Part shown: in pieces, positions 10,219 to 18,393 of the stretch
Layout of the letters: every line of letters begins with the position of its first letter
How positions within the stretch are numbered: position 1 is the first letter of the stretch
Assembly (NCBI GenBank): GCA_025360125.1
Contig: JANYCU010000033.1
Span: forward strand, 60,189-124,188
Source of the DNA: Armatimonadota bacterium
Lineage (GTDB): Bacteria > Armatimonadota > Fimbriimonadia > Fimbriimonadales > Fimbriimonadaceae
Direction of reading: 5' to 3'
DNA: 64,000 nucleotides
Translations under genes and position numbers: made by a program
The notes under the pieces: generated by a model
The model's input: the letters and a program-made list of their open reading frames with translations, nothing else
The model's database searches: none
What the model was told of the DNA's origin: nothing

Positions 10219-12275
10219 TGCCTGAAAACAACCAAACAGTTGAGAGCCGCTGGGATAAATCAGCGGCTCCAACCGACCACCTTGACCTACTCGTCTACGC
10301 TTCCAATTTATTAGGAAGCGACCCGCGAATCACCAACTTTGGCGGCGGCAACACCTCGTCGAAAGTGGTCGAGAAGGATCCGCTGACCGGAGAGAGCGTT
10401 GAAGTTCTTTGGGTTAAGGGATCGGGCGGAGATTTGGGTTCGGCTAAGCGAGGCAATTTCGCTTCTCTCTATCAAAACCGAGTCGTAGGGTTGGAAAAGT
10501 TGGGCTTGCCCGAAGACGAAATCGTGGCACTTTACTCCCATTGCATCTTCAATTTGAATCCCTCGGCCCCGTCGATCGATACCCCGCTCCACGCGTTCGT
10601 GCCGTATGCCGCGGTCTCGCACATGCACTCTGACGCTGTAATCTCGATCGCCGCATCCGCCAACTGTGCCGAGCTAACCGAGAAAGTTTTTGGTGGAGAG
10701 ATGGGATTGCTGCCGTGGAAGCGTCCCGGCTACGACCTCGGACTGATGCTTCGTGATCTCATTGCTGCAAACCCGGAGGCTAAAGGCGCAATGATGCAAT
10801 CTCACGGTTTTATCTGCTGGGCTGATACGTGGGAAGAGTGCTATGAACTAACGCTTCGCTTCATCAACATGGCGGTCGACTACATCGAGGCGAACAAGAA
10901 GTCCCCGACTCCGTTTGGTGCTTCAAAGCCCATTTCGACCGATGTGAAAGCGTCTGATCTGCTTCCAATCCTCCGCGGGAAAGTCGCATTCCAAGGTCAA
11001 CGATTGATTAGTACCCTTGATCAATCCGAAGCCGTTATGGAGTTCTTGTCTGGCTCCGAAATGCCTCGTCTTGCTCACCTTGGAACCTCCTGTCCCGACC
11101 ACTTTCTTCGAACTAAAATCCGCCCGTTAGTCCTCGAAGCCACTCTCGATTCGGAAAAAATCGATAAGGCATTTGCCGACTTTCGCAAAGAGTACGAAGC
11201 GTATTACGACCGTTGCAAAAAGCCAACTTCTCCGGCGATGCGCAATCCGAATCCAAGCGTGATTTTGGTGCCTGGAATCGGCATGTTCAGCTTCGCGAAG
11301 AACAAACAGGAGTCGATCGTCACAGGTCAATTCTATAAGAATGCGATTGCCGTCATGAGCGGCGCCGAAAAGGTCGATCAGTACGTAGCCCTGCCAGAAC
11401 AAGAAGCATTCGATATCGAATATTGGCTCCTCGAAGAAGCCAAGCTAAAGCGGCTACCTCCGCAAAAGGAATTGACCGGGCAAGTTGCGGTGGTGACCGG
11501 TGGAGCTTCAGGAATCGGCAAAGCAACCGCGCGCAAGCTAGTTGCGTTGGGCGCCCATGTCGCTTTGTTCGATATTAATGAAGACGGGCTAAAAGCGACT
11601 AAATTGGAACTGCAAAGCCAGGCCCAGACCAAGAATGTTGTGGAAATAATGGTCTGCAATGTCACCCAAATCGAATCCATCCAATCTGCTTTTAACCAGG
11701 TTATTCAGGCTTTTGGCGGTGTCGATATCGTCGTAGCCAACGCCGGAAACGCTCGTCGCGGAAACGTCACCGATACGACTCCCGAAGATTACGCCCTGCT
11801 CAGCGACTTGCTGATGAAAGGCTATTTCGATACCCTTGGCGAAGCGATCAAGATCATGGTGAGTCACGGCACGGGCGGCTCATGCGTCGTGGTCGGTTCG
11901 AAAAATGGAGTCGCATCCGGAAATAATGCGGCCTTGTACAGCGCGGCAAAGGCGTTCGAACTTCACCTGATGCGCGTAACTGCAGGCGATTTTGCCAAGA
12001 GCGGCATTCGCTGCAACGCGATCAATCCCGACGGGGTCGTTACCGACTCCGCCATTTGGTCCGCCGAATGGAAAGAACAAACCGCAAAAGCTCTTGGAAT
12101 CAAACCCGAAGAACTCGTTGATCACTATGCGAAGCGGTCCCTTCTCGGAACCGTGGTCACCCCCGACGATTGCGCCGAAGCGATCTGTTGGCTCGCCAGC
12201 GACGCCCGAAGCAGCCGAACCACTGGGTGCGTTATAACCGTCGATGGCGGCAATAAGGAAGGTTTCCTACGGTAA
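10218..12275 (+). CDS. rhaEW: Bifunctional rhamnulose-1-phosphate aldolase / L-lactaldehyde dehydrogenase
   Basis: 685 residues in two enzyme halves. Residues about 1-420 are a class II aldolase domain (FGGGNTSSK near residue 35; HMHSDA with metal-ligand histidines; MMQSHGFICW). Residues about 425-685 are a short-chain dehydrogenase (VAVVTGGASGIGKATARKL, NAGNARRG, YSAAKA catalytic Tyr-Lys, C-terminal VDGGN). The fused family splits L-rhamnulose-1-phosphate into dihydroxyacetone phosphate and L-lactaldehyde, then oxidises the aldehyde to L-lactate with NAD+. Cytosolic. The following lut genes fit lactate as the product. Known as YuxG/RhaEW in other bacteria. Confidence 0.92.
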   Translation: MPENNQTVESRWDKSAAPTDHLDLLVYASNLLGSDPRITNFGGGNTSSKVVEKDPLTGESVEVLWVKGSGGDLGSAKRGNFASLYQNRVVGLEKLGLPEDEIVALYSHCIFNLNPSAPSIDTPLHAFVPYAAVSHMHSDAVISIAASANCAELTEKVFGGEMGLLPWKRPGYDLGLMLRDLIAANPEAKGAMMQSHGFICWADTWEECYELTLRFINMAVDYIEANKKSPTPFGASKPISTDVKASDLLPILRGKVAFQGQRLISTLDQSEAVMEFLSGSEMPRLAHLGTSCPDHFLRTKIRPLVLEATLDSEKIDKAFADFRKEYEAYYDRCKKPTSPAMRNPNPSVILVPGIGMFSFAKNKQESIVTGQFYKNAIAVMSGAEKVDQYVALPEQEAFDIEYWLLEEAKLKRLPPQKELTGQVAVVTGGASGIGKATARKLVALGAHVALFDINEDGLKATKLELQSQAQTKNVVEIMVCNVTQIESIQSAFNQVIQAFGGVDIVVANAGNARRGNVTDTTPEDYALLSDLLMKGYFDTLGEAIKIMVSHGTGGSCVVVGSKNGVASGNNAALYSAAKAFELHLMRVTAGDFAKSGIRCNAINPDGVVTDSAIWSAEWKEQTAKALGIKPEELVDHYAKRSLLGTVVTPDDCAEAICWLASDARSSRTTGCVITVDGGNKEGFLR

Positions 12276-12292
12276 AGCAGCCTGTCAACCTC

Positions 12293-12979
12293 ATGCTCAC
12301 GTGCCTTTGCGATGCGTTCTACGGGAACGTGGGAATCGCAACGGTAAAGGTGCTTGAGCACCTCGGATGCAAAGTCAACTTTAATGAAAAGCAGACTTGC
12401 TGCGGGCAGCCGCCGTTTAACGCCGGAGACTGGAAGCAGGCTCGCGAAGTTGCCAACTACGCCAAGTCAATCCTTTTCGACAATGGACAAACCGTGGTCA
12501 CGCCAAGTGCCTCGTGCGCCGCGATGACCCGAGAGGGATATCACCTCCTCTTCCCCGATCAAGAACCACCTCACGCCTTTGAACTTTCCGAGTTCATCGT
12601 AAACGAACTCGGCATCACCAAGTGGGTGACGACAAAGGCTTACAACAAGAAAATCGCCTTTCACCGAGCATGCCATGGTCGAGGAATCGGACTTACAAAC
12701 GAAGCCGAGAACCTGATTGCTTCCATTCCGGGTGTCGAGTTAGTCCCGATCCGAAATGCAGAACAATGCTGTGGATTTGGCGGTGCCTTTTGCGTCGTGG
12801 AACCCCACCTTTCCGGCGAAATCGGCCGAGCCAAAGTCGAAACTCTGCTGGAAAACCAACCTGACGAAATCGTCAGCGGCGACATGGGCTGCCTCATGCA
12901 TCTGGGCGGAATGCTGCATAAAGATGGTAACAAGATTCCCATTCGGCACTACGCCGAAATCCTCGCAGAGACGATATGA
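12293..12979 (+). CDS. lutA: Lactate oxidation iron-sulfur protein LutA (LldE)
   Basis: 228 residues with the two cysteine-rich CCG motifs of this family: TCCGQPPFNAGDW (near residue 35) and CCGFGGAFCV (near residue 160). LutA, with LutB and LutC, forms the L-lactate dehydrogenase complex that makes pyruvate. The ATG is the only available start: an in-frame TAA lies 12 codons upstream and no GTG, TTG or ATG intervenes. The N-terminus (MLTCLCDAFYG) is a few residues shorter than is usual. 17 bp separate it from rhaEW. Confidence 0.9.
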   Translation: MLTCLCDAFYGNVGIATVKVLEHLGCKVNFNEKQTCCGQPPFNAGDWKQAREVANYAKSILFDNGQTVVTPSASCAAMTREGYHLLFPDQEPPHAFELSEFIVNELGITKWVTTKAYNKKIAFHRACHGRGIGLTNEAENLIASIPGVELVPIRNAEQCCGFGGAFCVVEPHLSGEIGRAKVETLLENQPDEIVSGDMGCLMHLGGMLHKDGNKIPIRHYAEILAETI

Positions 12980-13019
12980 GTTACGCAAAGTACCTGCAAT
13001 TTTCTTTTCCGTTGAAGAT

Positions 13020-13158
13020 GACCCGGAGGGTCACAGAAAGTAGCCAGGGGAGATGCGAAGCAACCAACAATTGGGACGACATGTCGTGCCAATTGACCCC
13101 TGGAAAAGCCGAATCTGTCTTAAGTCCAGGGGAGTCTTCGACCCCGGTTGTTACAACC
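13020..13158 (+). repeat. Structured intergenic repeat, copy A (between lutA and lutB)
   Basis: About 140 bp made of nested hairpins: GACCC-gga-GGGTC at 13020-13032; CCAGGGG (13044-13050) pairing with CCCCTGG (13097-13103); a 14-bp-arm near-perfect palindrome at 13068-13095 with one mismatch; and GGTTGT-t-ACAACC at 13146-13158. The conserved word AGAAAGTAGCCAGGG and the CCCCTGGAA..CCGAA stretch recur at 15441-15591. It interrupts lutA-lutB in what is otherwise a tight operon. Confidence 0.8.
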
Positions 13159-13186
13159 GCCTCTTTCAAAAGCATGGGTGGAGAAT

Positions 13187-14548
13187 ATGAGTACTAGGGT
13201 TGAAAAGTATTCGAATACGATCAAGCCCGAAACTGCGGCGAACGTCTCGAACGCATCGCAGGCAAAAACCGCCCAACGTGTAACCGCCCTTCACGCCTTT
13301 TACGACGATCCCGACCAGATGCAACGATGGGCGAGCAAAGTCAAAGGCTATGTCCTCGACCATCTCGCTGAACTCCTCATCCAATTCGAAACGAACTGCA
13401 TCAAAAACGGCATCGTCGTCCACTGGGCCGAAGACGCAAAAGAAGCCAACGACGTCATTCTCGGTCTCTGTAAACAAGGCGCCGGGACCACCATCGTCAA
13501 AGCCAAGTCGATGGCCACCGAGGAAATCCACCTCAATAAACATCTCGAACAGAACGGCTTTCAACCCATCGAAACTGACCTCGGCGAATTCGTCGTCCAG
13601 ATCGACGACGACGTTCCCACCCACATCGTCACTCCGATCATTCACAAGAACCGCGGCGAGATTTCCAAAAGCTTCCTTCGTGAGAACTTAGGACCCGAGA
13701 CCACTGTCCCCGAAGAACTTGCCGCACAAGCGCGGGCCCACCTACGTTCCAAATTCCGAGGCGCGAAGATCGGCATCAGTGGCGTCAACTTCGGCATCGC
13801 CGATACCGGGCGAATCGTGCTGGTCGAGAACGAAGGTAACAGCCGCCTCTCGACAACCGCCGTCGACCTCCATATTGCCGTCATGGGCATCGAAAAACTG
13901 TTGCCGACCGAGCAAGACCTCGCCACTTTTCTGCCCCTCCTCGCGGGTTCCGCTACCGGACAGCGCATCACCACCTACACCCATTTCATCACCGGCCCAA
14001 AGCAAGTCGACCAAACCGATGGCCCTAGCGAGGTCCACATCGTGTTGCTCGACAACGGGCGAAGCAAGATCATGGCCGGAGACTATCGCGATATTCTCAA
14101 ATGCATCCGCTGCGGAGCCTGCCTCAATGTTTGCCCGGTCTACCGCCAGGTAGGAGGACACGGTTACGCGCACGTCTATTCTGGGCCGCTGGGAGCAGTC
14201 CTCGCACCTGGACTAGAAGGCGTGAAAGCCTATGGCGATCTAGCAAAGGCCTCCTCACTCTGCGGAGCATGCGAAGAGGTTTGCCCAGTCAAAATCCCTA
14301 TTCCACGAATGTTGCTTCAACTTCGCGACGAAACCTTCCGAGCAGGAGCGAACACCGACCACATTCCGTGGCGAGTCTTTGCAATGGGCGCAACCAAACC
14401 GTTTATCTGGAAGTCCGGTCTCATGATGGTGCCAATGGCCCCACTCGTCCCGCACCCGCTGGCCGCCGCGTGGAAATCCAGCCGCGACCTACCCAAGAAC
14501 GAACAAGCGAGCTTCCGCAAGTGGTGGTCGAAAAAGGTCGGAGCATAG
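13187..14548 (+). CDS. lutB: Lactate oxidation iron-sulfur protein LutB (LldF)
   Basis: About 453 residues from the ATG at 13187 (GGAG three bases upstream). An N-terminal LUD domain (residues about 60-300) contains WAEDAKEANDVIL and GISGVNFGIADTG. A ferredoxin-like part follows with two 4Fe-4S motifs, CIRCGACLNVCPVYRQVGG and CGACEEVCPVKIP. It is the electron-transferring subunit of the LutABC lactate oxidase, likely membrane-associated via partners. lutC is not downstream but in the opposite-strand operon at 16971. Confidence 0.92.
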   Translation: MSTRVEKYSNTIKPETAANVSNASQAKTAQRVTALHAFYDDPDQMQRWASKVKGYVLDHLAELLIQFETNCIKNGIVVHWAEDAKEANDVILGLCKQGAGTTIVKAKSMATEEIHLNKHLEQNGFQPIETDLGEFVVQIDDDVPTHIVTPIIHKNRGEISKSFLRENLGPETTVPEELAAQARAHLRSKFRGAKIGISGVNFGIADTGRIVLVENEGNSRLSTTAVDLHIAVMGIEKLLPTEQDLATFLPLLAGSATGQRITTYTHFITGPKQVDQTDGPSEVHIVLLDNGRSKIMAGDYRDILKCIRCGACLNVCPVYRQVGGHGYAHVYSGPLGAVLAPGLEGVKAYGDLAKASSLCGACEEVCPVKIPIPRMLLQLRDETFRAGANTDHIPWRVFAMGATKPFIWKSGLMMVPMAPLVPHPLAAAWKSSRDLPKNEQASFRKWWSKKVGA

Positions 14549-14625
14549 GCGTTACTGGGAGCCTGGGCGTCCTCGCCCGGATGAAATTATCCTAACATCC
14601 ATTGCCTTGGCCTCCAGACTCCTAA

Positions 14626-15195
14626 CTACTTTCTCTTCCGCCGTCTGACCAATGCAACAAACCCAACCCCGAGAATCGCAAACGCGGCTGGCTCCGGCAC
14701 AGACGATGTGGATGTGAGAACCGCCGTTCCTTCAAAGCCTGGATTCCAATAGTTCGAATAATGGCTGCTACCCATGTACACCCCGTCGGCCGCAAACGAA
14801 AAGAAGCTAAGCGAACTTGGCGCGTCAATCGAGTTGGTGTGGGCAATAAACCCCGACTTCGATTGCGATGAAAGAATGTCATCCGGGCGTGAATACAGGT
14901 TCAACCAGACATTGTTATAAATGGTGCTGCTTCCGCCGTAGCTCTGGTTGCTCCAAGTGCGAAATCGTTCCGTGTCCCAGTTTGCGGGTGCCGCGACGAT
15001 TTGGCGTCCAGTATTGAGCAAGACACCAAAGAAATAGAGATCACCCTCACCCGGTAAAAGGTTATTCGTGAGGGTGAACTCAAGGTTCCAGTCCCCCGCG
15101 GAACCTGTTGCGGTATACGTTGCGCCCGGCATCCCTTGTGCAAAGCCCATTGCACTGATGCCAACTGCGCCAACCAAAATAGCTAGCTTTTTCAT
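14626..15195 (-). CDS. PEP-CTERM sorting-domain protein 1
   Basis: About 190 residues: signal peptide (MKKLAILVGAVGISAMGFAQ), a Ser/Thr/Asn-rich beta-type body, and the C-terminal tail VPEPAAFAILGVGFVALVRRRKRK, i.e. VPEP motif, hydrophobic helix and basic end. Such tails are recognised by exosortase, which moves the protein to the cell surface or matrix. No exosortase gene is in the window. The ATG at 15195 starts the signal peptide; an in-frame GTG 21 bases upstream is an alternative. The upstream element at 15241-15265 is shared with the other two PEP-CTERM genes. Confidence 0.88.
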   Translation of the reverse strand: MKKLAILVGAVGISAMGFAQGMPGATYTATGSAGDWNLEFTLTNNLLPGEGDLYFFGVLLNTGRQIVAAPANWDTERFRTWSNQSYGGSSTIYNNVWLNLYSRPDDILSSQSKSGFIAHTNSIDAPSSLSFFSFAADGVYMGSSHYSNYWNPGFEGTAVLTSTSSVPEPAAFAILGVGFVALVRRRKRK

Positions 15196-15240
15196 CTCCA
15201 AACCATCCAAACGCACACCAAACAGAGCGCCTAAGGCATG

Positions 15241-15265
15241 AATCTAACACAGTTTGTGAGGTTTT
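15241..15265 (-). promoter_or_regulatory. PEP-CTERM upstream element, copy 1
   Basis: On the gene strand it reads AAAACCTCACAAACTGTG then TTAGATT, starting about 70 bases upstream of the PEP-CTERM 1 ATG. Twenty of 25 bases match the copy before PEP-CTERM 3, and all five differences are transitions. A GGTTTTT arm just upstream makes an inverted repeat with AAAAACC. Confidence 0.6.
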
Positions 15266-15440
15266 TTGCCGAGTGGAAAAACCGGGTTTTTTGAATCTGG
15301 CACCATTGCGAGAAGGCAATAATGCGAGGAGAATTGTGGACCGAACTCCCATCGATTGAACTTAGCATTCCAAATGAACTGAATGTTGAATATCCATTGC
15401 AATTCGCCTTGGGGCCGAATACTGTGAGACTCCCGGAACC

Positions 15441-15591
15441 GACCCCGGAGGGGTCAAAGAAAGTAGCCAGGGTGTCGAGCGTTAATTGAGCTTCAGGCGA
15501 AAATGAATGCGATGACCCCTGGAAGAACCGAAATCATTCAAAGTCCAAGGAGCACCGCGGAGGAACGAAGTTCCCAAGGGTCGTTACGACC
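15441..15591 (+). repeat. Structured intergenic repeat, copy B (before rhaB 3' end)
   Basis: Second copy of the 13020 repeat: GACCCC-gga-GGGGTC (15441-15455), AAAGAAAGTAGCCAGGG, CCCCTGGAA..ACCGAAATC (15516 onward), AAGTCCA..GGAG, and the terminal hairpin GGTCGT-t-ACGACC (15579-15591). It carries an extra GGAAC-gaa-GTTCC hairpin (15562-15574) that also occurs in the repeats at 44711 and 47963. The terminal hairpin differs from copy A by a paired T-A to C-G change. Confidence 0.8.
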
Positions 15592-15613
15592 GAAAAAAGC
15601 GCACGGCACGAAA

Positions 15614-16978
15614 CTATTTCTCAGGCTCGAAGACCGGACAATCAAATGAATTGCGAACAATTTCCCTTGCTTCGCGAAGATTGGATATTTCGCCGAGCGA
15701 AATCATCTGCATCAACAAATTCCCAATCGCGGTGGCCTCGACCGGACCTGCAATGACCGGACGTTGGCAGGCACTGGCCGTCAATTGATTCAAAAGGGCA
15801 TTCTGGCCGCCGCCGCCAAAGATATGGATCGCGTTCAGTCGTCGCCCAATGAGGACCTCAAGCTTGTCAATATTCTCGCGGTATTTATTGGCCAAGCTTT
15901 CCAAAATAAGCCGAACCATTTCGCCTCTCGTCTGAGGCGTCCGTTGATTCGTCTCCTTCAGATACGCAAAGATTCGATCTTCCATCTTGGAAGCATCCGA
16001 ACTTGGAGCCAAGAATCGAGCGTCGTCAGGATCGAAGAGGGACCCGATGGAAGTGGATTGCGTCGCTTCGATTTGCAGGTCAGCGTACGTAACCTCTCCC
16101 CAACCGCGGCGGCACTCTTGCAAAATCCATAGCCCCATCACGTTCTTACAAAGTCGAACCGTGCCGAAGACTCCGCCCTCGTTGGTGTAGTTCAACCGAT
16201 AAGAGTCATCGGTAATTAGCGGGGCGGGATGCTCGACGCCAAGGATCGACCAAGTGCCCGAACTAATCCATGCTACATCATTCGAGGTCGAAGGAATCGC
16301 CACCACAGCCGAGCCAGTGTCGTGACACGCCGGAGCAATGAGTTCCTGGATCCCATTGGCAGTTTTTCCCAGCGAGGTTCCGGACTGAATAATCGGCGGA
16401 AACAAGGAGTTGTCTAAGCCAAGTTGATCGAGCAAACTCTTCGACCAACTGCCAGTTTTTGCATCCAACAGCTGAGTCGTGGTCGCGTTCGTATACTCGC
16501 AAACAATTTTCCGATCAGCCGAGATTTGGTGATGAATGTAGTCGGGAATAGTGAGAAAGTGTTTCGCCTTGGCAAACGCAGAAGCCGGGCAAGATGCCAA
16601 TTGAAAGATTGTATTAAATGGGAGAAACTGAATTCCGGTCTCTTGGTAAAGACTTGGGGTGGCTAAACGCTGCATCACACCGTTCGTTCGACTATCGCGG
16701 TAATGGAATGGCTGTTCGATGAGATTGTGCTCCTCATCGAGCAAAACGTAGTCAACCCCCCATGTATCCACGCCGACAGATCTCGCATCAGGTCTTAACG
16801 AAATACCATCACGTACATTCTTAACCAACTCCTGTATACTCCATCGGAGGGTTTTGTCTATGTGAACGGGGTTATTGGGAAATCGACAAACTTCCTCAAT
16901 CTGCAGTTTGCCGTTTGTCAATTGTCCGGCGACAACGCGCCCGCTTTCAGCGCCAATATCGACAGCGAGACTAATCAT
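15614..16978 (-). CDS. rhaB: Rhamnulokinase
   Basis: 454 residues, FGGY carbohydrate kinase: VDIGAESGRVVAGQL at the N-terminus (phosphate-binding loop), VDTWGVDYVLLDEE, SSGTWSILGVE, and FGGGGQNALLNQLTA in the C-terminal domain. It phosphorylates L-rhamnulose with ATP to L-rhamnulose-1-phosphate, the substrate of RhaEW. The kinase was chosen over xylulo- or glycerokinase on the overall RhaB-like pattern and the neighbours. Its start overlaps the lutC stop by 8 bp, so the kinase and the third lactate-oxidation subunit are co-expressed. Confidence 0.9.
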   Translation of the reverse strand: MISLAVDIGAESGRVVAGQLTNGKLQIEEVCRFPNNPVHIDKTLRWSIQELVKNVRDGISLRPDARSVGVDTWGVDYVLLDEEHNLIEQPFHYRDSRTNGVMQRLATPSLYQETGIQFLPFNTIFQLASCPASAFAKAKHFLTIPDYIHHQISADRKIVCEYTNATTTQLLDAKTGSWSKSLLDQLGLDNSLFPPIIQSGTSLGKTANGIQELIAPACHDTGSAVVAIPSTSNDVAWISSGTWSILGVEHPAPLITDDSYRLNYTNEGGVFGTVRLCKNVMGLWILQECRRGWGEVTYADLQIEATQSTSIGSLFDPDDARFLAPSSDASKMEDRIFAYLKETNQRTPQTRGEMVRLILESLANKYRENIDKLEVLIGRRLNAIHIFGGGGQNALLNQLTASACQRPVIAGPVEATAIGNLLMQMISLGEISNLREAREIVRNSFDCPVFEPEK

Positions 16979-17510
16979 AAACGTAAACCAATAACTCGCC
17001 AGGACCGTGAACCCCTCGAACTAAAATGCCTTCAATGTCGGCAGTTCGGCTTGGACCCGTAATAAACACACTTGTCTGTTTTGGGATCTTTTCCATTGCT
17101 TCATCCAGCGTCCCGACAATCGCCGAGCGCCGAATTATCTCGATGTTTTTTGGCGGAGCAAGACTCGACATTCTCATCTTTCCTTCTCCTGCCGAAACAA
17201 CCAAAGTGCCCGTCTCTGCGATGGCGAGATCGGCCAGTGAAACGCCAATTTCAACATCCCAAAGTTCATCGTCAACTGCCGAAATTCCGAGAACATTCGC
17301 CGCTGCAGCCTCGACATAGCACCGCTGAGTTAAGAGCTCATCCAGCTCGGGTCGCAAAATTATTCGTCCGCCGAGCGCGACTAAAAAAGTCTCAAACGCA
17401 GCCCAAAGATCTGTCTCAACGAACGCGGATGCTGCCGCCGCCCCGGGGTGAGCAGACGAACCAGCCGTTGCCTTGATTCGATCCAATATCCGCTCGCGGC
17501 TCGTACTCAT
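16971..17510 (-). CDS. lutC: Lactate utilisation protein LutC (LUD domain)
   Basis: 179 residues, shorter than the 200-240 usual for LutC but with the LUD-domain core: IAETGTLVVSAGEG (ETGT motif, near residue 98) and ITGPSRTADIEGILVRGVHGP near the C-terminus. It should complete the LutABC lactate dehydrogenase with lutA and lutB, which lie on the other strand 2.4-4.7 kb away. It is flanked tightly by trmO (3 bp) and rhaB (8-bp overlap). Confidence 0.88.
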   Translation of the reverse strand: MSTSRERILDRIKATAGSSAHPGAAAASAFVETDLWAAFETFLVALGGRIILRPELDELLTQRCYVEAAAANVLGISAVDDELWDVEIGVSLADLAIAETGTLVVSAGEGKMRMSSLAPPKNIEIIRRSAIVGTLDEAMEKIPKQTSVFITGPSRTADIEGILVRGVHGPGELLVYVYD

Positions 17511-17513
17511 TTG

Positions 17514-18329
17514 CTAAGAAACCGTACCCGAAAACAAGGTCTTTGCAAACTCGATTTGCGCTTCTCGGTCAATGATCTTTTCGTGGCCCGGCAACATCAG
17601 TGACTCATCCGAATATCCCTTCTGAATTTCCTCCACCACGACCTGTAATCCATCCACGCGGTAATACACTCGCCACGGACCGCAAGCAATCCGGTAACGA
17701 TCTTCTATTTGCAAGATCCGCCGAGTCCGATGCGGCATCGGATCAATTCGAAGCTTCTCAAACGCAGTTTCGGCAAAGCTAATATTCCAATTCGACTCCA
17801 ACCACCCAAGCTGGCGTGCAGCCAACGTCGAAACCACAATTTCATATCGAGGCGATGAAGCGATCAACTCTTCAATTTCGCCAACCCACCCCAGGCCGCT
17901 GTCCGAAAAAGCGTCGACCGTCGAGATATATGGCTTGATGTCCAAAATCGGAGTTCCGTCCATCAAGTCCAGCGGACCAACCGTCAGCGTCAAACCGTCG
18001 ACCGAAATCAGCCGAACGCACGTAAGCCCGATCGGATTTGGGCGGTGCGGCGACCGAGTTGCGAACACGCCTCTTCGCTTCGCAGGACCTCGAGGTGGCA
18101 TCGCTCTAGGCCGCCAGGTCTTGTTCTTATCAAACCACCAGACCAGCCAAATCCGTTCAAAACCCGCCAAATCTTCGAGCGCGATTTCAAACTGCTTCCC
18201 CGGAAGTAAGACAACCGTATTGACTTCCGACGAAGAAGAGTTGGGCTGATGCGGAGCTTCGAACTTCAACGTTTTGCCGCTATGCACATACCCGATGGGT
18301 TCAAGAGTAAGGGTTTCCGGGTTTTTCAT
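17514..18329 (-). CDS. trmO: tRNA (N6-threonylcarbamoyl-adenosine-37-N6) methyltransferase
   Basis: 271 residues. The N-terminal YaeB/TsaA-like beta-barrel includes LEPIGYVHSGK, RPRAMPPRGPAKRRGVFATR and the signature SPHRPNPIGLTCVRL (near residue 95), followed by DIKPYI. TrmO uses S-adenosylmethionine to methylate t6A37 of some threonine tRNAs. A roughly 100-residue C-terminal extension ends YYRVDGLQVVVEEIQKGYS. It is the first gene of the trmO-lutC-rhaB unit; a functional link to rhamnose is not obvious. Confidence 0.85.
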   Translation of the reverse strand: MKNPETLTLEPIGYVHSGKTLKFEAPHQPNSSSSEVNTVVLLPGKQFEIALEDLAGFERIWLVWWFDKNKTWRPRAMPPRGPAKRRGVFATRSPHRPNPIGLTCVRLISVDGLTLTVGPLDLMDGTPILDIKPYISTVDAFSDSGLGWVGEIEELIASSPRYEIVVSTLAARQLGWLESNWNISFAETAFEKLRIDPMPHRTRRILQIEDRYRIACGPWRVYYRVDGLQVVVEEIQKGYSDESLMLPGHEKIIDREAQIEFAKTLFSGTVS

Positions 18330-18381
18330 CGATCACTCATGCACAACTTCATTGAAGCACAAATATCACCCCAGCCAGGGC

Positions 18382-18387
18382 TATACT
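18382..18387 (+). promoter_or_regulatory. Probable -10 element, leaderless start of gene at 18394
   Basis: TATACT, six bases (tccacc), ATG. No Shine-Dalgarno sequence. Confidence 0.55.
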
Positions 18388-18393
18388 TCCACC

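Larger units (their letters stand above)
15196..15613. other. 418-bp intergenic region between PEP-CTERM gene 1 and rhaB
   Basis: No coding potential recognised. It holds the PEP-CTERM upstream element (15241-15265 and the adjoining GGTTTTT arm to about 15290) and structured repeat copy B (15441-15591). I see nothing distinctive between 15300 and 15440. Confidence 0.7.

Noticed and set aside
13068..13095. 28-base palindrome as a stand-alone operator for lutB
   Set aside because: It lies inside the larger structured repeat and is absent from the second copy, so it looks like the repeat's variable stem.
15296..15308. TGGCACCATTGC resembling a sigma-54 promoter near PEP-CTERM gene 1
   Set aside because: Spacing between the GG and GC elements is too short and it lies on the wrong strand for that gene.
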